DNA from: Thiomargarita sp.
GTDB taxonomy: Bacteria > Pseudomonadota > Gammaproteobacteria > Beggiatoales > Beggiatoaceae
NCBI GenBank assembly: GCA_030618965.1
Contig: JAUXCJ010000109.1
Coordinates: 1 to 5,561 of the forward strand
Length of the DNA stretch: 5,561 nt
Direction of reading: 5' to 3'
Positions 1-5,561 of the stretch are shown in pieces. Both the position numbers and the translations under genes were made by a program. The first letter of the stretch is position 1. The number at the start of each line of letters is the position of its first letter. Below the pieces are notes generated by a model. That model made no database searches, was not told the origin of the DNA, and saw only the letters and a list, made by a program, of their open reading frames with translations.

Positions 1-588
1 AAATATGGACAGTTCGCTTTTCAAGATAAACAAAAAGGTGTTGAAGCCATTGCAGCTATTCAAGATTTTATAGAGGAATATCAGAATGGTAGCATTTTTA
101 GCAATGAGTCACAGGCAAAAGTCGTGACGATTGAGCGTAATAAAGATGGAGTCGTTGTCGTGGCGAAAACTCAGAAACTCTTGCCTAATTTAGTCATTAG
201 TATTAAAGATATTGTCACTCACTCATACAAATTGTTGGATAAATCAACTGATGGAGTCACAATTATTAATGGTTTGATTTCAGAGAAATGGCTACTTAAC
301 GTAGGCGCAGGATTACGTCTGATTCAATTTGCAATTAATTTGACAACGGTTGAATTAGAATCTGAACAAGCTGGGGTTTTAGTCGCCTTGCATCATTTAT
401 CTGGTGGTGAATTGGCTTTGGAAATTCCTTTGTCTGAATTGCAAGCCAAAATGCAGGATAACTATCATTTCAGTTTAAGTGTTGATGAACTGGATGAGAT
501 TTTAGAAGATTTGGTTGATTTGCACTGTGTTAGTCGTCAGCAAGATGTTATCTATTTGACGGAGAAAGTTATTTTAAAAGATGATTAA
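1..588 (+). CDS. Hypothetical protein, 3' part (5' end outside window), possible C-terminal winged helix
   Basis: The frame is open from the first base to the TAA at 586-588, giving 195 visible residues with no stop, so the gene most likely begins upstream of the window. A GTG at 124 could start a 154-residue protein, but it has no Shine-Dalgarno sequence before it and the coding-like peptide continues upstream of it (FAFQDKQKGVEAIAAIQDF). I do not recognise the family. The last 80 or so residues alternate helix-like and strand-like stretches: a helix around EQAGVLVALHHLS, a second around PLSELQAKM, a likely recognition helix rich in D/E/L (SVDELDEILEDLVDLH), then a short strand pair (CVSRQQDVIYLTEKVIL). 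That order fits a winged helix, but this is judged by eye. No signal peptide, membrane segment or catalytic motif is visible. The stop is only two bases before the ATG of the CHAT gene, so the two are almost certainly co-transcribed and probably translationally coupled. That suggests a partner, regulator or substrate of the CHAT protein (inference). Confidence 0.75.
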   Translation, partial: KYGQFAFQDKQKGVEAIAAIQDFIEEYQNGSIFSNESQAKVVTIERNKDGVVVVAKTQKLLPNLVISIKDIVTHSYKLLDKSTDGVTIINGLISEKWLLNVGAGLRLIQFAINLTTVELESEQAGVLVALHHLSGGELALEIPLSELQAKMQDNYHFSLSVDELDEILEDLVDLHCVSRQQDVIYLTEKVILKDD

Positions 589-590
589 AT

Positions 591-1454
591 ATGCCTCAAG
601 AACTCAATTTACATTTTAAAAATTTCCAACAAGTCACCATTCACTTTGCTCAACATCCTCCAGTAACGGTTGATTTTGCAATACCACTTTCTACCCAAGA
701 TAGAGAGGCGATTCGGCATTATTTAGAAGTCTATGCCGCGCAGTATGTGATGGATATTGATGATAAAGAAGCCGAGCGAGTCTCCGTGCAATTACCGCAA
801 TGGGGGCAAAGCTTATTTGATGCGGTATTTAAGAATGCGGCAAAACAATTATTTTCTCAGTTTATCAATACGCCGAGTGATAAATATTTGCTCACCATTA
901 CCGCCCAACAGCCGAAAATTTTATCCTTACCGTGGGAATTATTGCATGATGCTGGGCAGTTTTTATTTACGCATCAACCTTCGATTACGATTTTACGGCG
1001 GATTCCACCCAAAACCACTTTTCCGACTTATGCGACTCAATCGCAATTACATATCTTATTTGTCATCAGTCGTCCACAAGGTGAAAGTTTTATTAATCCA
1101 CGCACCGATGCTCAAGCCGTGTTAAAAGCGATTGAAAATTATCCCGCTATTACGGTGGAATTTTTACAGCCAGCAACCTTGGAAAATTTATGGCAACGTT
1201 TGGAAAATCCAGATTTACCGCGTGTTGATGTCATCCATTTTGATGGGCATGGTGTTTTTGATAAAACGACTGGACTTGAGCGTCAATCTATTGAACAACT
1301 CAATAGTTTCCCCAGAAATTTGCGTAAACAGTTGCGTAATTTAAAGATTGGCGCGAATACGGGTTATTTGTTATTTGAAAAAGCGGGAAAATCTGGAGAA
1401 AACGGTAGAGATAAATTTTATGTGCCAACCTCTTGGTTAGCCTATTTATTGTAA
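591..1454 (+). CDS. N-terminal fragment of CHAT-domain protease (carries catalytic His, lacks Cys)
   Basis: This piece encodes 287 residues. Residues 1-100 form the leader typical of large CHAT proteins in this style (LNLHFKNFQQVTIHF, then STQDREAIRHYLEVY). Residues 111-127 (LSLPWELLHDAGQFLF) are the CHAT signature strand-helix, followed by the ILRRIPP strand. Residues 154-160 (HILFVIS) are the first core strand of the caspase-like fold. Residues 212-221 (VDVIHFDGHG) carry the presumed catalytic His220. The last visible part, GYLLFEKAG and PTSWLAYLL, normally leads straight into the Cys-bearing strand, but a TAA ends the frame here. On its own the fragment cannot be an active cysteine protease. 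The ATG is chosen because it lies two bases after the previous stop and the family-like sequence begins immediately; the Shine-Dalgarno is weak (AAAAGATGA region around 576-584), consistent with translational coupling. Identification as CHAT rests on recognised motifs and is strong. Confidence 0.85.
   Translation: MPQELNLHFKNFQQVTIHFAQHPPVTVDFAIPLSTQDREAIRHYLEVYAAQYVMDIDDKEAERVSVQLPQWGQSLFDAVFKNAAKQLFSQFINTPSDKYLLTITAQQPKILSLPWELLHDAGQFLFTHQPSITILRRIPPKTTFPTYATQSQLHILFVISRPQGESFINPRTDAQAVLKAIENYPAITVEFLQPATLENLWQRLENPDLPRVDVIHFDGHGVFDKTTGLERQSIEQLNSFPRNLRKQLRNLKIGANTGYLLFEKAGKSGENGRDKFYVPTSWLAYLL
1452..1454 (+). other. In-frame TAA stop inside the CHAT domain
   Basis: The stop is codon 288 counted from the ATG at 591. 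The following codons encode KSKVRL and then the Cys strand MVLSACQSA in the same frame. The run of five A at 1453-1457 is a possible error spot, but gain or loss of one base would shift the frame and the downstream part would no longer match. A base substitution is therefore needed to explain the stop. The context TAA-A is a poor readthrough context as far as is known for bacteria. Confidence 0.9.
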
Positions 1455-1472
1455 AAATCCAAAGTACGTTTG

Positions 1473-4361
1473 ATGGTGTTATCGGCTTGTCAATCGGCAA
1501 TGGTAGCACATGAGGAAACCGACGAAGAACCTATCGGCAGTATAGCCGTTGGTTTGGTGGCAACCAGTGTGCCGTCAGTCTTAGCCATGAGTTATTCGGT
1601 GATGGCGCGGGCAATTGAACTGCTGTTTGGCGGATTTTATCGGGAAATAGCTGAGGGAAAAAGTGTCGGCATGGCTTTGGATAAGGCGCGTCATGCTTTG
1701 TTGCAAGAGAGAAAACGCCGCTATTTGCAACGTGGGCAAGAGCGTGTTGAGATTGAAGTGAGTGATTGGTTTTTACCTACTTTGTATCAAGCTGGTGAAG
1801 ATATTCCGCTGGTTTCGAGAATGACGCAGGAATTACCAAAAGCTCATCAGCATAATTTAGAGATATTGCCAAACGCTGGATTTTGGGGACGGAGTAGGGA
1901 ATTATGGCAAATTGAGAATTGGTTTGTCGAAGGGGTACGGCGTGTCGTGGTAAGTGGTTTTAGTGGGCAAGGCAAAACTTTTTTAGCTCAAGAATTAGGG
2001 CGTTGGTTATTGCAAAAATCGGGCTTTGATGCGGTGGTGTTTGTGAATTATTCGGGTTACCAAGGGTTGGATGCAGTGCAATGGGCGGTGACGACGTTGG
2101 GTTCAGTGGTTGAGCAAAGTTTAGTGGATGTGACAGCGGCGAGTGCGGTGTTGCAGACTCAGCGTATTTTATTGATTTTAGATAATTTAGAGGTGTACGT
2201 TACCGAAAAACAAGACACTTTGCAGGAATTATTAACAGTTGCACATGAATGGTCATTATTGGGTGAAACCCGCGTTTTGATAACGACTCGTCCAGTGGCA
2301 TTAGGGCATGAAGCCTATCAAGTGCGTGATGAAAATGCCGATTTTCGGCAATTGAGGTTAGAAGGCTTGGATAAAGAGGATGCCTTGCATTATTTTGAAC
2401 AATTGTTGGTTTTGTCGGATAATCCGGTGCGTTTGCAAACAGATGAATTATTACGTTGGTTCGCTAAAGTGCAGTTTCATCCATTGTCGATTGGTTTATT
2501 GGCACGTTCTTTAGAAAGTGAGGATTTGGAGAATTTGGAGAGCCGTTTAAATCAGTTAATGTTGAAATTGCCGAATAATCCGGTTGAGGCGACTTTGCAG
2601 TTGGTGATTGAGCAGTTGGATGAGGAGTCGCGGGGGTTGTTGCCGAGGTTGGGCGTGTTTCAGGGTGGGGCTTTACTTTCAAATTTAGTTGCCATCACCG
2701 AACTTTCAGAGGAACAATGGGGAAAATTACTGCTGGTTTTAATTTCAAATGGTTTAATCCAACCTGAGAACATAGGGGAAAATTTAATTTATCTCCAATT
2801 CCACCCCAGCTTAACCACTGCCTTACAAAAAGACAACCAAGACGATTTACGCCACCGCCATCAACACCGCTATTATGAATTATCGGGTTATTTGTATTTT
2901 GAAGACCAAAAAAATTCCCTTGAAAACCGTGCCATTGTGAAACGTGAATTACCCAATTTATTATTTGCCGTCAAAGGAGCGTTAGCCAAAGCCACCGATT
3001 ATGCAGTGGACTTTGTGACTAAGGTGAATAAGTTTTTATATTTTTTGGGATTGCAACGAGACTTGGAGCAACTCAATCAGCAAGCAGCCAAATTGGCGGG
3101 AAATGTGGGGAGTCAAAACTGGTATTTAAGCAAGAGCGGTGCTGGTGAACAATTGTTACATGCGGGAAATTATACCGAAGCTGGCAACATTTTTAAAAAC
3201 ATTTTAACCAGGTTAGGCACTACTGCCAGTTATAATCGTTGTATAACTTTAAGTCGTTTAGGCCGTTGTTTTAAATCTCAAGGACAAACCGAACAAGCCG
3301 CCACTTATTATCAACAGGGTTTAGAGATAACCCAACAATTAGAACAAAATCAGGATGTACAACGCGAAACAGGAGTTTTATACACCGATTTAGCCACTGC
3401 ACTGAGAGAGATGGGACGTTATGCTGAGGCACAAGAGACTTATGAACAAGCTTTAGTGATTATTCAAAAAATGGGTGATTTAACAAGTGAGGCAGCGATA
3501 CAAGGACAACTCGGCAGCTTAGCCCTATCCCAAGGTCATTTAGCCGAAGCCGAACAAGGTTATAAAACCGCTATTTTGCAGTTTCAACAATTAAATGAAC
3601 CTTCACATGAAGCAATTTATTTGCATCAATTGGGGGCGGTGTATCAAAAAGCCAAACAATGGGAAGCCGCCGAACACGCCTATCGGCAAGCGGCTAATAT
3701 TTCTGAAGCCCAAGGGAATTTACCTAGTGTTGCCCAAACTTGGAATCATTTAGCCTTTGTTACGCAAATGATGGGCAAATTAACAGATGCGGAAGCGTGG
3801 TATTGGAAGGCGATTGAGGTTGATAAACAATTTGATAATCCCAAAGAGGTAGCAAGTGATTTAAACAACCTCGCTAACCTCCTCCAAAAACAACCTGACC
3901 GTTTACTCGAAGCCAAACAACTTGCCGGGCAAGCCTTAACAATTTTTAAAACTTTAGATCCAGCAACAGCTGAACTTTGGAAAATTTATACTATTTTAGA
4001 AAAAATTGCCGAAAAACAAGGCAATGTCCAAGAAGCTAAAAAGAATCGCCGTTTAGCCCGGGAAGCTAAAGCCAATTTTGCTGGGACTCGGTATGAGTTG
4101 AAACAGAAACATAGCAAATTAATTTTGGGAACAGTGGCAGCAATAGAAAATGCAGAAATTAGGAAGGAATTGGAAGCTCAAATGGAAACGGCACCGGAAC
4201 AATGGAAAAATGTAATTGTTGCCACTCAACAAATCTTAGCTGGCGAAAGAGATGTGGATAAATTATGTGAACCTTTGAATTTTGACGATGCACCAATTAT
4301 TACTGCTATCCTTGAAGGCATCGCGCATCCTGAAAGTTTGAAGTGGTTTGAGGATGTTTGA
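1473..4361 (+). CDS. C-terminal piece: CHAT Cys half, STAND NTPase, winged helix, TPR array, helical tail
   Basis: This piece encodes 962 residues from ATG 1473; an in-frame TTG at 1470 and ATG at 1500 are alternatives, and none has a good Shine-Dalgarno (only AAAG at 1461-1464). Residues 2-10 (VLSACQSAM) hold the presumed CHAT nucleophile Cys6, and residues about 21-80 (GSIAVGLVATSVPSVLAMSY onward, ending DKARHALL) complete the CHAT fold. The NTPase follows: FWGRSREL at 137-144, Walker A GFSGQGKT at 162-169 (DNA 1956-1979), Walker B ILLILDN at 232-238, sensor RVLITTR at 267-273, and a GLPL-like FHPLSIGL at 335-342. This is the STAND/NB-ARC-type signalling layout. A winged helix spans about 380-450 (ending QFHPSLTTAL). 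TPRs run from about 551 to 867, and a helical tail from 868 to 962. The expected role is a ligand-sensing switch that controls the CHAT protease; without the first half the protease is incomplete, though the switch part could still fold. It is cytosolic, with no membrane segment. The domain calls are firm; the start and whether it is expressed alone are uncertain. Confidence 0.8.
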   Translation: MVLSACQSAMVAHEETDEEPIGSIAVGLVATSVPSVLAMSYSVMARAIELLFGGFYREIAEGKSVGMALDKARHALLQERKRRYLQRGQERVEIEVSDWFLPTLYQAGEDIPLVSRMTQELPKAHQHNLEILPNAGFWGRSRELWQIENWFVEGVRRVVVSGFSGQGKTFLAQELGRWLLQKSGFDAVVFVNYSGYQGLDAVQWAVTTLGSVVEQSLVDVTAASAVLQTQRILLILDNLEVYVTEKQDTLQELLTVAHEWSLLGETRVLITTRPVALGHEAYQVRDENADFRQLRLEGLDKEDALHYFEQLLVLSDNPVRLQTDELLRWFAKVQFHPLSIGLLARSLESEDLENLESRLNQLMLKLPNNPVEATLQLVIEQLDEESRGLLPRLGVFQGGALLSNLVAITELSEEQWGKLLLVLISNGLIQPENIGENLIYLQFHPSLTTALQKDNQDDLRHRHQHRYYELSGYLYFEDQKNSLENRAIVKRELPNLLFAVKGALAKATDYAVDFVTKVNKFLYFLGLQRDLEQLNQQAAKLAGNVGSQNWYLSKSGAGEQLLHAGNYTEAGNIFKNILTRLGTTASYNRCITLSRLGRCFKSQGQTEQAATYYQQGLEITQQLEQNQDVQRETGVLYTDLATALREMGRYAEAQETYEQALVIIQKMGDLTSEAAIQGQLGSLALSQGHLAEAEQGYKTAILQFQQLNEPSHEAIYLHQLGAVYQKAKQWEAAEHAYRQAANISEAQGNLPSVAQTWNHLAFVTQMMGKLTDAEAWYWKAIEVDKQFDNPKEVASDLNNLANLLQKQPDRLLEAKQLAGQALTIFKTLDPATAELWKIYTILEKIAEKQGNVQEAKKNRRLAREAKANFAGTRYELKQKHSKLILGTVAAIENAEIRKELEAQMETAPEQWKNVIVATQQILAGERDVDKLCEPLNFDDAPIITAILEGIAHPESLKWFEDV
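3123..4073 (+). repeat. TPR-coding array, mostly 40-codon (120-base) period
   Basis: Seven clear TPR units and a likely eighth lie in the C-terminal half of the STAND protein. Counting from ATG 1473, units begin near residues 551, 590, 634, 674, 714, 754 and 794; the five from 634 to 794 are spaced exactly 40 residues apart. Each shows the consensus L-(G/A) at positions 7-8 and Ala at position 20 (for example LGSLALSQGHLAEAE). The seventh has one extra residue in its turn (LLQKQPDRLLEA). The 40-residue period is that of the longer, kinesin-light-chain-like TPR class rather than the plain 34-residue type. The DNA copies have diverged, so this is an old protein repeat rather than a recent tandem duplication. 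The array probably binds a protein or peptide ligand. Confidence 0.85.
4074..4358 (+). other. Conserved-looking helical C-terminal tail of the STAND-TPR protein
   Basis: After the last TPR, about 95 residues form a charged, helix-rich module. Its core reads QQILAGERDVDKLCEPLNFD, followed by DAPIITAILEGI. I recall similar tails (ILxGERD, LC..L...D..I...IL) at the ends of TPR and CHAT proteins from Beggiatoa-like bacteria and cyanobacteria, but cannot name a domain family. Its presence to the natural stop indicates that the 3' end of the gene is complete. Confidence 0.5.
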
Positions 4362-4395
4362 CTCAGAATTTTACACAGCGAGCTAAATTTCGCTT

Positions 4396-4402
4396 AGAGG
4401 AG
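4396..4402 (+). promoter_or_regulatory. Shine-Dalgarno sequence of the Fic gene
   Basis: AGAGGAG lies four bases before the ATG at 4407. It is the best ribosome binding site in the window and settles the Fic start. It indicates independent translation initiation, unlike the CHAT gene, which sits two bases after its neighbour. Confidence 0.8.
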
Positions 4403-4406
4403 CAAA

Positions 4407-5561
4407 ATGACATCAATTACTCCCTATATTACACAGGTTAAGGCATCAGGTGAATTACAAGATTTAGCTGTTGAACTTTATAAGCTTGATGCCATTCTAA
4501 ACGCAAAATTACCTGTGAGCCTTAGAGAACCGATGATTTATCTATTACGGGTGGTTAACTCTTTTTATAGTAATAAAATTGAGGGCAATCCAACGCATCC
4601 GGCGGAAATACTTCATGTACAGGAAGAAGGAAAGCAGAGTCTCCCATCTGATGATTTGTTAGAAATTAAGCAATATGTAGAAGTACAAACTCGATTGGCT
4701 AACTCGGATATCAGTCCTGAGTTTATCTGTACCCCCGCTTTTCTACAAAACATACATAAATCATTTTATGACAACTTACCTGAGAAATTTTTAGAGATTG
4801 AAAATCCTAAAAGCGGTGAAATTATTCGATTAACATCTGGTGAATTTAGAAGTCGTGATGTCAAGGTTGGGAGACATATCGCACCAGAACCTGAAGAAAT
4901 TATACGACTGTTTGGCTGGTTTGAGCGTATTTACCATCCAAACAAAATTCATGGTACAGAGCGAATTTTTGCAGCAGCAGCCTCTCATCATAGATTAATG
5001 TGGATACATCCATTTCTTGATGGTAACGGCAGAGTAGGCAGGTTATTTACGGATAACTATATGCGTTGCGCTGGGTTAGGCGGATACGGACTTTGGTCTA
5101 TGTGTAGAGGATTCGGCAGAGATACCAAATCCTATTATGCGGCATTGAGCAGCGCGGATATGGAACGACAAGGCTCTAATGATGGAAGAGGCATTTTATC
5201 TGACAAAGGGCTTTTGAAGTTTACCGAATATTTTATCCAGACTGCCTTGGATCAAGTAAAATATTTTTCAGGATTGCTTGAACCCCAAAAACTGAATGAA
5301 CGGATTGAGGTTTATTTTGAAATGAGAAGTCGAGGTGCATTAGTTTCATCGACTGGTAAACGATTACCTAAGATTAGAATTGAAGCGCGTGATATTTATC
5401 GAAAGCTGCTATCAGGACCTCAGCGACGTTCAGATATTCAAAAAATGTTCAAAGAAAAAATGCACAAGATGGGTGAAAAAACCTTACGTACTCTCATTTC
5501 TCAAATGTCAAACGCTGGTTTGGACAATGCACCCGCGAGACAACCAATAACATTAGCTCTT
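4407..5561 (+). CDS. Fic-family protein (protein AMP-transferase), 3' end outside window
   Basis: The frame stays open from the ATG to the window end: 385 residues with no stop. Fic enzymes transfer AMP (occasionally another phosphate-bearing group) from a nucleotide to a hydroxyl side chain of a target protein. The core motif HPFLDGNGR is at residues 201-209 (DNA 5007-5033), with catalytic His201, metal-binding Asp205 and the anion-binding GNGR loop, all intact. An N-terminal SNKIEG at 55-60 fits the self-inhibition motif (S/T)xxxE(G/N), making this a class II Fic protein whose Glu59 is expected to block productive ATP binding. The flap that positions the target is likely GEFRSRDVKVG at 145-155. 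Residues from about 328 on look like a winged helix (RRSDIQKMF, then KTLRTLISQMSNAGL), common in stand-alone Fic proteins; in such proteins the end usually comes within a few residues of this point, so the gene is nearly complete. The start is fixed by AGAGGAG. It lies 45 bases after the STAND gene and may share its transcript. The target is unknown. AGA arginine codons are much commoner here than upstream, hinting at a separate origin. Confidence 0.93.
   Translation, partial: MTSITPYITQVKASGELQDLAVELYKLDAILNAKLPVSLREPMIYLLRVVNSFYSNKIEGNPTHPAEILHVQEEGKQSLPSDDLLEIKQYVEVQTRLANSDISPEFICTPAFLQNIHKSFYDNLPEKFLEIENPKSGEIIRLTSGEFRSRDVKVGRHIAPEPEEIIRLFGWFERIYHPNKIHGTERIFAAAASHHRLMWIHPFLDGNGRVGRLFTDNYMRCAGLGGYGLWSMCRGFGRDTKSYYAALSSADMERQGSNDGRGILSDKGLLKFTEYFIQTALDQVKYFSGLLEPQKLNERIEVYFEMRSRGALVSSTGKRLPKIRIEARDIYRKLLSGPQRRSDIQKMFKEKMHKMGEKTLRTLISQMSNAGLDNAPARQPITLAL

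Larger units (their letters stand above)
591..4361 (+). pseudogene. CHAT-STAND-TPR protein gene interrupted by an in-frame TAA at 1452-1454
   Basis: This entry is the parent gene of the two open pieces that follow. Both pieces lie in the same frame; if the TAA at 1452-1454 were a sense codon, the gene would encode one protein of 1,256 residues. The domain order would be CHAT protease (about 1-410), STAND NTPase (about 425-740), winged helix, TPR array (about 845-1160) and a helical tail. The CHAT domain is cut in two: the PWELL region and the His of HFDGHG lie before the stop, the Cys of LSACQSA after it, 80 residues apart. The sequence across the stop matches the expected CHAT pattern with no missing or extra residues. 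Gln (CAA) is one transition away from TAA and is the simplest ancestral codon. Pseudogene is the conservative call; a sequencing error, readthrough or a functional two-chain protein are alternatives. TAA also ends the upstream gene, so codon reassignment is unlikely. Confidence 0.7.

Noticed and set aside
757..1344. Two + strand open frames (757-1125 and 1132-1344) overlapping the CHAT N-terminal piece
   Set aside because: The products are basic and aromatic with no recognisable motif, while the overlapping frame carries clear CHAT motifs throughout.
1452..1454. TAA reassigned to an amino acid in this organism
   Set aside because: The upstream gene ends naturally at a TAA (586-588) two bases before the next ATG, and no other internal TAA occurs in the long frames.
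1453..1457. Run of five A as a programmed frameshift or phase-variation site
   Set aside because: The reading frame is the same before and after, so slipping by one base would destroy rather than restore the downstream protein.
1300..1509. Antisense open frame across the internal stop
   Set aside because: It is short, has no ribosome site or recognisable product, and is a shadow of CHAT coding sequence.
2464..2682. 72-codon antisense open frame with a Pro/Thr/Ser-rich product
   Set aside because: It is the mirror of the TTG/GAG-rich stretch of the STAND gene; its low-complexity product has no ribosome site and it lies wholly inside a well-supported domain.
3123..4073. Recent DNA-level tandem repeat
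   Set aside because: The 120-base periodicity is real in the protein, but the DNA units are strongly diverged, as expected for ordinary TPRs.
4377..4394. Small inverted repeat AGCGA / TCGCT with an 8-base loop in the gap before the Fic gene
   Set aside because: The stem has only five pairs (six with a G-U) and no T-run follows, so it is not a credible terminator; it ends next to the Shine-Dalgarno and could at most slightly affect initiation.

Overview
The window (5,561 bp, AT-rich, all genes on the + strand) looks like an accessory region of a bacterial chromosome. The style of the CHAT/STAND/TPR protein, its codon use and the dense gene packing recall filamentous sulfur-oxidising gammaproteobacteria of the Beggiatoa/Thioploca/Thiomargarita type. 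Cyanobacteria carry similar proteins, so this placement is an inference from remembered protein style with moderate to low confidence.

Layout. (1) Positions 1-588 hold the 3' end of a gene whose start lies outside the window; it encodes an unrecognised protein with a possible winged-helix fold at its C-terminus. (2) Two bases later, 591-4361 encodes what should be one large protein: an N-terminal CHAT (caspase-like) protease domain, a STAND/NB-ARC-type NTPase, a winged helix, a TPR array with a 40-residue period, and a conserved helical tail. (3) After a 45-base gap, 4407 to the window end encodes a Fic-family AMP-transferase with its own strong ribosome binding site; its last few codons and stop lie beyond the window.

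The main observation is a single in-frame TAA at 1452-1454 that cuts the CHAT domain between its catalytic His (codon 1248-1250) and catalytic Cys (codon 1488-1490). The reading frame is the same before and after the stop, and the peptide on both sides reads as continuous CHAT sequence (SWLAYLL, stop, KSKVRLMVLSACQSA). This is therefore a nonsense change (for example CAA to TAA), a sequencing error, or a deliberate or tolerated split, not a frameshift. The 962 codons after the stop are intact, with all STAND motifs preserved, so any loss would be recent. A TTG/ATG pair 15-18 bases after the stop could restart translation just before the Cys.

How the genes may work together (inference): the CHAT-STAND-TPR protein has the layout of a sensor-switch-effector protein of the kind predicted in bacterial conflict and programmed-death systems. 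The TPRs would sense a ligand, the NTPase would switch or oligomerise, and the CHAT domain would cut a target. The tightly coupled upstream protein could be its partner or substrate. The Fic enzyme may be a neighbouring conflict-type gene rather than a functional partner. No RNA genes, CRISPR arrays, insertion sequences or convincing terminators were seen.
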